Source: an uncultured Pseudomonadota bacterium
GTDB taxonomy: Bacteria > Pseudomonadota > Gammaproteobacteria > Methylococcales > Methylomonadaceae
NCBI GenBank assembly: GCA_903834465.1
Contig: CAILJB010000002.1
Coordinates: 21,192 to 85,191 of the forward strand
Direction of reading: 5' to 3'
DNA: 64,000 nucleotides
Made by a program: the position numbers and the translations under genes. Positions 1-10,218 of this stretch are shown here, piece after piece (the stretch's first letter is position 1; the number at the start of each line of letters is the position of its first letter). The notes beneath the pieces were generated by a model, which did no database searches, had not been told where the DNA came from, and saw only the letters and a program-made list of their open reading frames with translations.

Positions 1-192
1 TGCGGCGTTTCGTGCAAAATGAATGTGAACGTGCATTGGCTAGAAAGTTTTGTTACGCCTAACAAAGTGTATTGCATTTTGATTGCTGACAACGAAGACG
101 CTTTGCGTGAACACGCTGAAAAAGGCGGTTTCCCAATTACGAATATCGCTGAAATTAAAAGTATTATCGACCCAAGCACAGCCGAAGGTTAA
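1..192 (+). CDS. DUF4242 (SCO4226-like) protein, 3' part
   Basis: The window opens inside this gene; the visible 63 codons end with TAA at 190-192. The protein has the features of the DUF4242 family: a first strand with WLESFVTPNKVYCI, then NEDALREHAEKGGFP and a closing IIDPSTAE. These are small ferredoxin-like proteins, one of which (Streptomyces SCO4226) binds nickel. The physiological role is unknown, and the N-terminal start lies outside the window. It is followed by a terminator and then by a secreted beta-propeller gene on the same strand. Family call is fairly sure; function is not known. Confidence 0.8.
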   Translation, partial: CGVSCKMNVNVHWLESFVTPNKVYCILIADNEDALREHAEKGGFPITNIAEIKSIIDPSTAEG

Positions 193-202
193 TCACTTAA
201 AC

Positions 203-241
203 GCGCGTTGACGAGATTTAATCGTGAACGCGCTTTTTTTT
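203..241 (+). terminator. Rho-independent terminator after DUF4242 gene
   Basis: Inverted repeat of 11 bases with one mismatch (203-213 with 223-233), core gcgcgtt / aacgcgc, followed directly by a run of eight T (234-241). It ends the upstream transcript; the next start codon is only 28 bases further on. Confidence 0.85.
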
Positions 242-269
242 CGACTACAGTTTTTTACGAGCCACGACA

Positions 270-1427
270 ATGATTAAAAAAACAATAACAAACGCATTGT
301 GTAGCCTGCTGCTACTCGCCCCCGTTATCAGTTCTGCCGAAATTTTGGCAATGGTGAATTACGAAAGTAAACCCGGACAAACACCACGCAAAGAAGGCGT
401 TGCCATCATGGATGTCGACCCAAATTCGACGCAGTTTGGTAAAATCGTTAATGATTTGCCTTTGCCACCTGATGCCGTCGCACACCATATTTTTTATAAC
501 AAAGATTTAAGCAAAGCCTATATCACCGCTTTAGGAAATGGCGCGTTGCGTGTTATCAACATGAAACACAAGCCTTATGAAATCCAAGACCTTAACGTTC
601 CTGAATGCCAAGTTGCCGAAGATATGGCGTTTACTGCGGATAAAAAAACGTGGTATTTGACCTGCATGGGGTCAAGTAATGTCATTGTTGGCGACGCACA
701 AACCGATAAAGTGAAACAAGTTATCGCGGCAAATGAAAAAGATAAATTTATCCGTTATCCGCACGGCATTGGTTTAAACGAAGACATCAATCGAGTCATT
801 GTGACTAGCACGGTGCGAGCGTCTGATTTAGGCGATGCTGGCGAAACGGTTACTGTTATTGAAGCAACAACTGGCAAAGTATTATCAACCGATAAAGTTT
901 CGGAAGGGGCAACGCCTTCTGGTTCGTCGCCTGTTGAAGCGGTATTTTTACCACATACCAATTTGGCGTATATCAATACGATGTTCGAAGGTAAATTGTG
1001 GACAGCACAATGGCAAGAAAATCGTCACGGTTTTGATTATCAACCTGCTTACAATTTTGCGGACATTAAACAAGGCGTGCCGTTGGAAATTTATTTCAAT
1101 CAAGAACAAGACAAATTATTTGTCACCACTGCAAATCCGGGCGCATTGAATATTTTTGATATTCACGAATCTGCAACAAAACCAAAATTAGTAAAATCTA
1201 TTCCAACGGCTGGCGGCGCACATCACGTTGTCTTTTCGCCTGACGAAAAATATGCGTTTGTGCAAAACAGCTTTTTGAATTTACCCAATATGGATGATGG
1301 TTCGATTAGTGTGATTGATTTGCAAAAAATGGAAAAAATCAAAAGTATCGATACCTTGAAAAACCAAGGTTTTAAACCTAATTGTATTGTAATGTTGCCG
1401 CAATGGCATACGGATGACGCGCATTAG
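270..1427 (+). CDS. Secreted YncE-like beta-propeller protein
   Basis: 385-residue protein with an N-terminal Sec signal peptide (MIKK, hydrophobic CSLLLLAPVISS, likely cleavage after SSA near residue 23), so periplasmic or secreted. The body is a series of short repeats ending in patterns such as GALRVINM, NVIVGDAQTDKV, VTVIEATTGKVL and GSISVIDLQKM, which is the blade pattern of YncE/YVTN seven-bladed propellers. Several His residues stand at blade ends (AHHIFYN, PHGIGL, GGAHHVVFSPDEKYAFV), as in propellers that bind ligands or metals. No catalytic residue can be assigned. Only a weak ribosome-binding site is visible before the ATG. The substrate or partner is unknown. Confidence 0.75.
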   Translation: MIKKTITNALCSLLLLAPVISSAEILAMVNYESKPGQTPRKEGVAIMDVDPNSTQFGKIVNDLPLPPDAVAHHIFYNKDLSKAYITALGNGALRVINMKHKPYEIQDLNVPECQVAEDMAFTADKKTWYLTCMGSSNVIVGDAQTDKVKQVIAANEKDKFIRYPHGIGLNEDINRVIVTSTVRASDLGDAGETVTVIEATTGKVLSTDKVSEGATPSGSSPVEAVFLPHTNLAYINTMFEGKLWTAQWQENRHGFDYQPAYNFADIKQGVPLEIYFNQEQDKLFVTTANPGALNIFDIHESATKPKLVKSIPTAGGAHHVVFSPDEKYAFVQNSFLNLPNMDDGSISVIDLQKMEKIKSIDTLKNQGFKPNCIVMLPQWHTDDAH

Positions 1428-1458
1428 GCAATATTTTAATCATTAAATTTATTATGTA

Positions 1459-1485
1459 TGGCGCGAGAATATTCGCGCCATTTTC
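1459..1485. terminator. Bidirectional terminator between propeller gene and hemB
   Basis: Inverted repeat tggcgcga (1459-1466) / tcgcgcca (1473-1480), followed by TTTT on the plus strand and with A/T-rich sequence on the other side. It lies between two convergent genes and could end both. Confidence 0.65.
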
Positions 1486-1505
1486 AATTAGCCGATTACC
1501 AAATT

Positions 1506-2537
<1,032 letters not shown>

Positions 2538-2539
2538 TT

Positions 2540-3169
2540 ATGAGAATTAAACACTATACCTTATTTACTTTATTTGTTGTATGTCTGGGTTTAATGCCGT
2601 TTATGCGTGCATTTGCCTCTGAATTATCGCCGCCGCAACAAGCCATTTCAGAAGCCTCTGATAAATTGCAACAAAAAATGCAAGACAAAAATTTTCTTAA
2701 AGATTTTAACAAAGTCACACAATTCGTCGATCAATCAATTAACCCACATGTTGATTTTGATAAAATTTCATCATTGGTTTTAGGTAAATTATGGAAAAGT
2801 GCCTCGCCTGATGAACAACACCGTTTCAAAAAAGAATTCCAAACATTGTTAGTCCGCACTTATTCTCGCGCATTCAGTGAATTTAAAGAATGGTCAATTC
2901 GTTTTTTACCGAGTGAAATGGAAGACGGCGCAACAAAAGTGGTTGTTAAAACCGAAGTGTTACAACCTGGTATTCAACCCATTGCCGTGAATTACCGCAT
3001 GTATTTGGCAAATGGTGAATGGAAAGCCTACGACATTATGATTGAAGGCGTGAGCTTAGTGACCAATTACCGCACCACATTCAGCGACGAAGTTCAAACG
3101 AAAGGCTCGCTCGATGCCGTCATTGATGGTTTGGCAAAACGCAATGCTGAAGCGTTAAAAAATTCTTAA
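2540..3169 (+). CDS. mlaC: MlaC-like phospholipid-binding periplasmic protein
   Basis: Periplasmic carrier of the Mla pathway, moving phospholipid between outer and inner membrane. The start at 2540 is preferred to an in-frame start 36 bases upstream because a GGAAG ribosome-binding site precedes it and the protein then opens with a good signal peptide (MRIKHYTLFTLF..., cleavage near AFA-SE). The mature part has the Ttg2D/MlaC pattern, including TFLVRTYSRAF-like and VNYRMYLANGEWKAYDI segments. The ABC transporter genes mlaFEDB are not next to it; it stands alone between hemB and cmoA. Confidence 0.88.
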   Translation: MRIKHYTLFTLFVVCLGLMPFMRAFASELSPPQQAISEASDKLQQKMQDKNFLKDFNKVTQFVDQSINPHVDFDKISSLVLGKLWKSASPDEQHRFKKEFQTLLVRTYSRAFSEFKEWSIRFLPSEMEDGATKVVVKTEVLQPGIQPIAVNYRMYLANGEWKAYDIMIEGVSLVTNYRTTFSDEVQTKGSLDAVIDGLAKRNAEALKNS

Positions 3170-3196
3170 TTTAATACTCCCCTCACTTTTTATTTT

Positions 3197-3225
3197 GGCG
3201 CAAAGTTCCACTTCTGCGCCTTTTT
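3197..3225 (+). terminator. Terminator-like hairpin after mlaC
   Basis: Stem ggcgca (3197-3202) / tgcgcc (3215-3220) followed by five T. It ends only eight bases before the cmoA start codon, leaving no room for a promoter or ribosome-binding site between them. Confidence 0.75.
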
Positions 3226-3232
3226 ATTCTCG

Positions 3233-3970
3233 ATGACTTCAATTAAAGATTCGCTTTACAGTCAACCACTTGGACAAGTGAATGGCTTTGCTTTTGATGA
3301 AAATGTCGCGCAAGTTTTTCCCGACATGATTCAACGCTCTGTGCCGGGTTATCAAACTATTATCGCCGCGATTGGTTTATTAGCAGGACGTTTTGCCAAA
3401 CCTCAAAGCGTTTGTTACGACTTAGGCTGTTCGCTAGGCGCAGCATCATTTTCAATGCGGCAAAATATTACGGTCGAAAATTGTCGCATTATTGCAATCG
3501 ATAATTCCACGGCAATGTTGACGCGTTTGGAATCTATTTTGGCGAACGAAACATCGCGTCATTCTACCGTTATCGAATTGCAATGCGCGGATATTCGTGA
3601 CGTGGTGATTGAAAATGCGTCAATAGTGGTATTGAATTTCACGTTGCAATTTTTGCCTGTTGAAGACAGAAAATCATTACTGGCAAAAATTTATAACGGC
3701 TTATTACCTGACGGGGCGTTAATTATTTCGGAAAAACTCGCGTTTGACGATGCACGGCAGCAAACATTACAAATCGATTTGCATCATGCGTTCAAAAAAG
3801 CGCAGGGTTACAGTGAATTGGAAATTAGTCAGAAACGCACCGCACTAGAAAATGTGTTAATTCCTGAAACTTTCGCGCAACATCAACAACATTTGAAATC
3901 CGTTGGATTTAGCAGTGCCGAATTGTGGTTTCAATATTTTAATTTTGCTTCATTTATCGCACTTAAATAA
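3233..3970 (+). CDS. cmoA: Carboxy-S-adenosylmethionine synthase CmoA
   Basis: Makes carboxy-SAM from SAM and prephenate for modification of tRNA wobble uridine (cmo5U34). The N-terminus DSLYSQPLG...FDENVAQVFPDMIQRSVPGY and the SAM-binding loop YDLGCSLGAASFSMR are diagnostic. Length 245 residues is normal. The start at 3233 agrees with the family, but it lies eight bases after a terminator-like T-run and shows no clear Shine-Dalgarno sequence. Its TAA shares one base with the cmoB ATG, so the two are translationally coupled. Confidence 0.95.
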   Translation: MTSIKDSLYSQPLGQVNGFAFDENVAQVFPDMIQRSVPGYQTIIAAIGLLAGRFAKPQSVCYDLGCSLGAASFSMRQNITVENCRIIAIDNSTAMLTRLESILANETSRHSTVIELQCADIRDVVIENASIVVLNFTLQFLPVEDRKSLLAKIYNGLLPDGALIISEKLAFDDARQQTLQIDLHHAFKKAQGYSELEISQKRTALENVLIPETFAQHQQHLKSVGFSSAELWFQYFNFASFIALK

Positions 3971-4941
3971 TGCCCTATTCTGATTTATATGCCGCCCTGC
4001 GAAACGCTGACGCTGAAGATTGGGCAGAGCAATTGCCACAACAACTCGCCCATGCTTTCGATACTAGTAAACACGGCGATTTATTGAAATGGCAATCGCA
4101 ACTTGAACAACTGCCACAACTTAACCCACAAATCCGTTCACTGACGACGGATACATTGCAAATTGGAACGGCTGACGATGTTTCGATTGAACAGCAACAG
4201 GCATTAAAAAACCAACTGCAAGCGTTTTGTCCATGGCGCAAAGGACCTTATGAATTATTTGGTGTTCACATTGACACCGAATGGCGTTCGGATTGGAAAT
4301 GGCAACGATTGGAAAACCATATTGCGCCTCTAAAAAATCGGCTGGTTTTAGATGTCGGTTGCGGCAACGGTTATCATTGTTGGCGAATGCTTGGCGCAGG
4401 TGCAAAACGAGTGATTGGCATCGATCCCATGTTGCTAAATGTCATGCAATTTCAAATCATTAAAAAATTTTACGGCGATGCTCCTATCGATGTTTTGCCA
4501 CTAGGGATTGAAGCGTTACCTGCAAATTTACGCTGTTTTGATACCGTATTTTCAATGGGGGTTTTATATCATCGCCGTTCGCCACTGGATCATTTATTTG
4601 AATTGCGCGATTGTTTAAAAAGTGGCGGCGAGTTAATTTTAGAAACGCTAATTATTGACGGAGAATTGGGCGAAGCCTTGTTGCCCGAAGATCGTTACGC
4701 GCAAATGCGAAACGTATGGTTTTTACCGAGTTGTGCGACGCTGGTGAGTTGGCTAAATCGTTGCGGATTTAAAAATACCCGCGTGGTAGATGTGACCGTT
4801 ACCACAACAGAAGAGCAACGAACTACAGAATGGATGCGTTTTCATTCATTGCGAGACTTTTTAAATCCTGAAAATCCCGCGTTGACATGTGAAAATTTGC
4901 CCGCCCCGAAACGGGCAATTTTAATTGCCAACGCGCCGTAA
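3970..4941 (+). CDS. cmoB: tRNA U34 carboxymethyltransferase CmoB
   Basis: Transfers the carboxymethyl group from carboxy-SAM (made by CmoA) to 5-hydroxyuridine at position 34 of tRNA. The 323-residue protein has the CmoB segment CPWRKGPYELFGVHIDTEWRSDWKW region, the Rossmann loop LDVGCGNGYHCWRMLGAGA, and FSMGVLYHRRSPLDHL. It starts on the last base of the cmoA stop codon (TAATG). It converges on the HDOD-GGDEF gene, with one base between the two stop codons. Confidence 0.96.
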   Translation: MPYSDLYAALRNADAEDWAEQLPQQLAHAFDTSKHGDLLKWQSQLEQLPQLNPQIRSLTTDTLQIGTADDVSIEQQQALKNQLQAFCPWRKGPYELFGVHIDTEWRSDWKWQRLENHIAPLKNRLVLDVGCGNGYHCWRMLGAGAKRVIGIDPMLLNVMQFQIIKKFYGDAPIDVLPLGIEALPANLRCFDTVFSMGVLYHRRSPLDHLFELRDCLKSGGELILETLIIDGELGEALLPEDRYAQMRNVWFLPSCATLVSWLNRCGFKNTRVVDVTVTTTEEQRTTEWMRFHSLRDFLNPENPALTCENLPAPKRAILIANAP

Positions 4942-4942
4942 T

Positions 4943-6808
4943 TTATTGTGCTTGCGCCGCTAACTGCACGGCGTTACGTTTACTGCGTTTCACTGCATAT
5001 AATGCTTCGTCGGCTAGCGTAATCAATTCTTTCCAGCCTGGTTTTCCGTTAGTCGAACATGCAACACCAATACTGACCGTCATCGGTTTTAATAGCGGTA
5101 CATTTTCAACTTGATGACGTTCGACCACGATGCGTATCCGTTCAGCTAATAACAAGGCTTCTTTTCCGTCAGTATTAGGGGCAATCACTAAAAATTCTTC
5201 GCCACCTAATCGACAGGGAATATCTGTCATTCGCGCACATTTTCGCATAATTTTCGCGGCGTGAACTAACACTAAATCCCCTGCATCATGTCCTAACGAA
5301 TCATTCACCGATTTGAAATGATCCAAGTCGAGCATTAACACGCTTAATGGACGATGGGTACGTTGTGCGCTTGACCATTCTTGTTCTAAACGATTCAATG
5401 AATAACGGCGGTTGGATAATCCCGTTAATACATCGGTATTTGCCATCAATTCTAAGCGTCGATTTGCCACTGCCAATTCTGCAATGTAACGCTGTAAATC
5501 TTTACGTTCTTTTTCGACTTCTTGTTGCAGAGTAATAATTCGTTGCCCTGCCCGAATTCGCGCTAATAGCACTTTTAAACTCAGCGGCGTGGTGACATAA
5601 TCATCAATTCCGGCATTAAAGGCTTCAATTAACGCGCTTTCTTCTTCGGTTGAAGTCAGCATGATGATATAAATCGAACTGCCCCACGTTGAGGAATGCA
5701 ACGTTTTTGACAACTCAATGCCATCCATGGGTTTCATGTGCCAATTGGTAATAATCAATTCGGGTTTGTGTTCTAGCGCGTATTTCAATGCCGAATCGCC
5801 ATCTTTACAAGCAGCGACTTTATGACCTGCTGCGGTAAGTTGTTTAGACAAACGCGCTAACATCATCGCATCATCATCAACCACTAAAATATTAAGTCCA
5901 GATAACATATGTTTACCTGCGCCAAGCTCTGGCGAAGACTGGCGAATATCTGTTTTTACGTTAATCAATTTGCCCCATTCTTGCCATTGATTAAGCACTT
6001 CAGCGATAAATGAATCCAATTCATCCGCATCAAAACCATGTCGCCCGGCTTCAACGAGTAACGCTGGCATTAAAGCAATGCGATATTCTTCATCGGAAAC
6101 ACAGTAATTCGATAAATGCCGCGCAAAAACAAGCTGTTTCGCAAGGCGATTCGCTTTAGATAAACTATCGCCAATTGGCTGAAAACTGAGTTTTAACGCT
6201 TCAAGAAGTAAATCTGAAAATCCCCAATCAGCAAGTAACATGACAGTCAACGCATTATGGTTAATCGCAAAACGTTCTTGCTCAAGTTTTAATAACTCAT
6301 CGTCTTTTGCAATGGCAATACATTCACCATAACTTTCCGACCAGGCTGTTGCTAAAGCAAGACGACCAATATCGCTAAGTAATCCTAAAGTAAAGGCTTC
6401 TTCGGAACTAATGACGCGCTCGTGAACGCTTAAACGAGTAATGGCGACAGCCGTTGCTAGCGATTTTGACCAATAGGCAAGATAATCAAAACTTGGGCAG
6501 CGACTATAGCTATCGTTACCAACCAATGAAAGACTTAACGCAAAATTTTTGACTGCTGACATTCCCATCATGATGATGGCATCGCCTACGTTAGAAATAG
6601 AGCGATTTGCTCCCAGTGCAGCAGAATTAGAAAATTGTAGAATCCGTCCGCTCAACGCCGGATCAAGTTTAATCAACTGCGTCACCTGACCAATTTCGAC
6701 ATCATCACGTTGCAATAACTTCATAATTTCCAACGCAGTACCGGAAGGTGATGGCAGACGATTGGAGGTTTTCAATTCATGGAAATTAAATTCTTGGTTC
6801 ATAGTCAT
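4943..6808 (-). CDS. HDOD - pseudo-receiver - GGDEF diguanylate cyclase
   Basis: A 621-residue cytoplasmic signalling protein. Residues about 15-230 form an HDOD domain, 304-425 a receiver domain, 430-455 a short coiled coil, and 455-620 a GGDEF domain with GGEEF at 535-539 and an RxxD inhibitory site (R526, D529) five residues before it, so it should make cyclic di-GMP and be product-inhibited. The receiver keeps its acidic pair (D311, D312) but has Asn355 where the phospho-accepting Asp belongs (LIITNWHM) and Thr407 where the conserved Lys belongs (YVTTP). It is therefore probably not phosphorylated in the usual way. Its ATG overlaps the stop of the upstream kinase by four bases (same operon). 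Confidence 0.9.
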   Translation of the reverse strand: MTMNQEFNFHELKTSNRLPSPSGTALEIMKLLQRDDVEIGQVTQLIKLDPALSGRILQFSNSAALGANRSISNVGDAIIMMGMSAVKNFALSLSLVGNDSYSRCPSFDYLAYWSKSLATAVAITRLSVHERVISSEEAFTLGLLSDIGRLALATAWSESYGECIAIAKDDELLKLEQERFAINHNALTVMLLADWGFSDLLLEALKLSFQPIGDSLSKANRLAKQLVFARHLSNYCVSDEEYRIALMPALLVEAGRHGFDADELDSFIAEVLNQWQEWGKLINVKTDIRQSSPELGAGKHMLSGLNILVVDDDAMMLARLSKQLTAAGHKVAACKDGDSALKYALEHKPELIITNWHMKPMDGIELSKTLHSSTWGSSIYIIMLTSTEEESALIEAFNAGIDDYVTTPLSLKVLLARIRAGQRIITLQQEVEKERKDLQRYIAELAVANRRLELMANTDVLTGLSNRRYSLNRLEQEWSSAQRTHRPLSVLMLDLDHFKSVNDSLGHDAGDLVLVHAAKIMRKCARMTDIPCRLGGEEFLVIAPNTDGKEALLLAERIRIVVERHQVENVPLLKPMTVSIGVACSTNGKPGWKELITLADEALYAVKRSKRNAVQLAAQAQ

Positions 6809-9800
6809 TTTCTTGTAGCTAAAACACGAGTTAGTTGCATTGTCGCATGAAAAACATCATCAATCATCAGTTCAAAATTGGCAATTTTATTTTCACGCGC
6901 TGCATTTTCTAAAACAGCAATTTTTACGATTAGTTCTTTCGCACAAAAATGAGTCACCATGCTTTTAAGTGTATTAGCTGCATCGGCTATTGCAGAAAAA
7001 TCGTCGTTTTGAATGTGAATTTCAAGTTGAGCGAGAAGTGTGGGCGCATTTTCTAAAAACAATTGCACCATTTCGTCAAATAATTTTGCATCTCCATCTA
7101 GTTGAGCAAGTGCTGCCGTCTCATTCCAAATTGTAGAGGTAGGGACTTTAATTGTTGATGCCGGATTGTTAGGCACGTCTGATGATTCAGAACTATCCGG
7201 TACATGTAACGTTGGTTTTAACCATGTTGTCAACATCTGATTAAATGAATGGCGATTAAATGGTTTACTTAAATAATCATTCATTCCGGCTTCTAAGCAT
7301 TTTTGACGCTCTATATCCGTATTTTCGGCGGTCAGGGCGATAATCGGAATAGCTTGTGCAAGCTCATGAATGCGTAATTGTTGCGTGGTTTCGTAGCCAT
7401 CTATAATTGAAATTTGACAATCCATCAAAATCAAATCGTAAGCGTTATTTTTGAGTAAGTTTATAGCTTCATTACTATTTTTTGCCACATCAGGTGTAAG
7501 GTTAAATCGTGCGAGTTCTGTCACAATAACCCGTTGGTTAATTACATTATTTTCAACAAGTAAAATGTGTTTATCCGTGTAATCAGCATAACTGATTTCT
7601 GTTTTGACCGTTGTAATTTGTTCAGGGGGAAGGCTTATTGTATTCCACAATGCGTCAAATAATTGCAGTGGGCGAACGGGTTTAGATAAACAATATGAAA
7701 AACCTAAACTGTGTTTTTCGTTTTTACCGATAAAATTATTCGCCGACAGTAACAAACGTGGTGTATGACTTAAAAGCGGATTAGCAGTCATTGTGCGTGC
7801 CAATTCGCATCCATCCATATCAGGAAGTTGAAAATCAATAATTGCCACGTCATACGGCTGGTCGTTTGATGCTGCAATTTCAAGTTCTAATAGTGCAGCA
7901 TGAGCTGAATTTTCTGTTTGTACAAAACATTGCCAAGCGTCCAAATGATGAGAAAGAATATGTCGATTCGTGGCATTGTCATCAATCAATAAGACTCTTA
8001 CGCCCGCCAAATAAGACGGTAACAGCGGTGGCTGTTGCAATGCGGGCGTAATCGGCAAATCAAACCAAAACGTCGTCCCTTGCCCTAACATGCTTTCAAA
8101 ACCAATTGCGCCATTTATCATATCGATTAAATTTTTACAAATCGACAACCCTAACCCCACGCCACCACAAAAACTTGCTGTAGAATTGTCGACTTGATTA
8201 AAGGGCTTGAACAATTTGGTTTGTTGTTCGGCACTCATGCCAACACCGGTATCTTGGATTTCAAAACGGCATTGCATTTCTCCATCAATACCAACAATTT
8301 GCATAACACGCACATTGACTTCACCTTGCTCGGTAAATTTGAGCGCGTTATCTAACAAATTGGTCAAAAGTTGGCGTAAACGTGTCGGATCGCCCTGCCA
8401 TAAAATGGGGAAATTTGCCGGTATAAAACATGTTAATTCAATTTTATGGTCTGTGGCATAATTCGACAACAACGCACAAACATCTTCAACCAAAACAGGC
8501 AAATGGAATTCAATATGTTCTAATTCAACTTTATGTGACTCAAATTTAGAAAAATCTAAAATATCATTCAACGTTGCCAACAACGATTCCACAGAACTTG
8601 CGGCGGCATCGAGTAAATCAGACTGATCTTGCGTTAAATTGGTATCTTGCAACAAATCAAGCATCCCCAAAATACCATTCATTGGCGTGCGAATTTCATG
8701 ACTCATATTTGTCAAAAATTCCGACTTCATATCGGTCATTTTTGCAACTGTCTCACGCGCGGCATGTAATGATAGTTGTGCTTGCTCTTGCAATAAGGCT
8801 AAAGCCATCATCTCGCCGACTTGCTTGAGCATAGCTAATCGGGTCATATTCTGCGAGGGATGCGTATCGGTATATAAAACCAATACTCCCATCACATTCC
8901 CCGCGTAGAGCATCGGTACGATGTAATGTCCATGAATTTTATCGTGATTCCCTTCGCCCTCTTCACTCGAATCACAAAAACAGGTATCCGTGATGGTGAT
9001 TTCGATAGATTTTGCTGCTTTACCACAAATACCTTTGCCAATTAAAACGCGTTGCTCATGTTGGATAAAATCATCGCTAAAATGTCCCAGCCGAACAAAC
9101 ATATCCAAAAACTTTTCGTCAGCATTCGTAATTAAAACACTGCCTCTTCGTTGCGAAGTGAAAGTTTTAAGTTCGAATAACCGTGTTAATACTTCTGTAA
9201 AACGTATTTTTAACGGTTTTTGTTGTTGCAAAATTTGTGCGATGTCTAATTTGGCTGATTTATTGGCATGTTCACTATGTAAATTTTCTTCTTTGGCAAC
9301 TTGCACACTAATGTCACGTTGGCTCTGAACGTAACCGCTCAAATCACCATTGGCTTTAAATATGGGTGTAATACTTACCGCTGCCCAATAATCAACGGTT
9401 TTAGGTTCTTTAGTAAACGTGTATTCAATTACTTGCCGCCGATTTAACAATCGCCCCGTCCACATTTTTCCTTGTTTTAACGTGTCCCGCATATCGGCTA
9501 ACGTTTGCAAATCCGTATTATCACTATTTAAAAGCGTCGGGCTGTATCCGAGTAATTGCGTTTCAAACCAGCCACTTAATCGACAAAATGCAGGGTTAAT
9601 ATATTCAATCAATCCTTTGGCATCTGTAATTAAAACCATTTCGTTACTGGTTTCTAAACCTTGTTTTAACGTGAGTAACTTTAATTCGGCATTTTTTTGC
9701 TCAGTAATATCACGGCGAATTGATAAATATTGATACGGTTCCCCTGCCTCATTTAGCAGTGGTGCAATTGTGCTATCGACCCAATAAAGTTCCCCATCTT

Positions 9801-10125
9801 TACGACGATTGCAAAATTGTCCGTGCCACGTCTCCCCTTTCGAGATAATGTGCCAAAGTTGAGCGATGAATTCTTTAGTGTGATAACCGGAATTTATTAA
9901 GCTGTGCGTTTGCCCCAATAATTCTGTTTCTGTGTAGCCGGAGACAGCACAAAATTTTTCATTAGCATAAACAATAATGCCTTGCGTATCGGTTAAACTG
10001 ATTAGAACGTGTGTATTAAGCAGTTTTTGCACAGCAACATTTAATTCGGAATGCACTGGCATAGCAGTACCATTTCCCAAAAATGAGGGCGAAAATAGTG
10101 CGTTAGAACGAGAGGCTTTGGTCAT
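6805..10125 (-). CDS. Hybrid sensor histidine kinase, PAS-PAS-GAF-HisKA-HATPase-REC-REC-HPt
   Basis: 1106 residues without membrane segments, so a cytoplasmic sensor. Order: PAS (about 25-145), PAS (150-275), GAF (305-460), HisKA with SHEIRTPMNG, HATPase with NLLDNALKF, DTGVGM and GVGLGLS, receiver 1 (LLIDDN, VAIIDFQLPDMDG), receiver 2 (851-975) and a C-terminal HPt (about 1000-1100). The kinase core and receiver 1 look complete. Receiver 2 keeps Asp902 and Lys954 but has Asn859 in the acidic pair (VENN in place of VEDN). In the HPt the phospho-accepting His is Asn1051 (AANTLKS). First gene of an operon with the HDOD-GGDEF protein. The signal sensed is unknown; the GAF part contains CFCDSSEE, with a Cys pair. 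Confidence 0.9.
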   Translation of the reverse strand: MTKASRSNALFSPSFLGNGTAMPVHSELNVAVQKLLNTHVLISLTDTQGIIVYANEKFCAVSGYTETELLGQTHSLINSGYHTKEFIAQLWHIISKGETWHGQFCNRRKDGELYWVDSTIAPLLNEAGEPYQYLSIRRDITEQKNAELKLLTLKQGLETSNEMVLITDAKGLIEYINPAFCRLSGWFETQLLGYSPTLLNSDNTDLQTLADMRDTLKQGKMWTGRLLNRRQVIEYTFTKEPKTVDYWAAVSITPIFKANGDLSGYVQSQRDISVQVAKEENLHSEHANKSAKLDIAQILQQQKPLKIRFTEVLTRLFELKTFTSQRRGSVLITNADEKFLDMFVRLGHFSDDFIQHEQRVLIGKGICGKAAKSIEITITDTCFCDSSEEGEGNHDKIHGHYIVPMLYAGNVMGVLVLYTDTHPSQNMTRLAMLKQVGEMMALALLQEQAQLSLHAARETVAKMTDMKSEFLTNMSHEIRTPMNGILGMLDLLQDTNLTQDQSDLLDAAASSVESLLATLNDILDFSKFESHKVELEHIEFHLPVLVEDVCALLSNYATDHKIELTCFIPANFPILWQGDPTRLRQLLTNLLDNALKFTEQGEVNVRVMQIVGIDGEMQCRFEIQDTGVGMSAEQQTKLFKPFNQVDNSTASFCGGVGLGLSICKNLIDMINGAIGFESMLGQGTTFWFDLPITPALQQPPLLPSYLAGVRVLLIDDNATNRHILSHHLDAWQCFVQTENSAHAALLELEIAASNDQPYDVAIIDFQLPDMDGCELARTMTANPLLSHTPRLLLSANNFIGKNEKHSLGFSYCLSKPVRPLQLFDALWNTISLPPEQITTVKTEISYADYTDKHILLVENNVINQRVIVTELARFNLTPDVAKNSNEAINLLKNNAYDLILMDCQISIIDGYETTQQLRIHELAQAIPIIALTAENTDIERQKCLEAGMNDYLSKPFNRHSFNQMLTTWLKPTLHVPDSSESSDVPNNPASTIKVPTSTIWNETAALAQLDGDAKLFDEMVQLFLENAPTLLAQLEIHIQNDDFSAIADAANTLKSMVTHFCAKELIVKIAVLENAARENKIANFELMIDDVFHATMQLTRVLATRK

Positions 10126-10165
10126 TTTATGGATTTGATTACGCTGTAACTAATATGGCAGACAG

Positions 10166-10173
10166 TATATAAT
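10166..10173 (+). promoter_or_regulatory. Possible -10 element of secA promoter
   Basis: A TATAAT match (10168-10173) lies 46 bases before the secA start codon. A convincing -35 hexamer at 17 bases is not visible, so this rests on the -10 box alone. Confidence 0.4.
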
Positions 10174-10218
10174 CCCACGTTTTTACTAAATTTTCACTAA
10201 ATTCACATTGGAAAAAGT

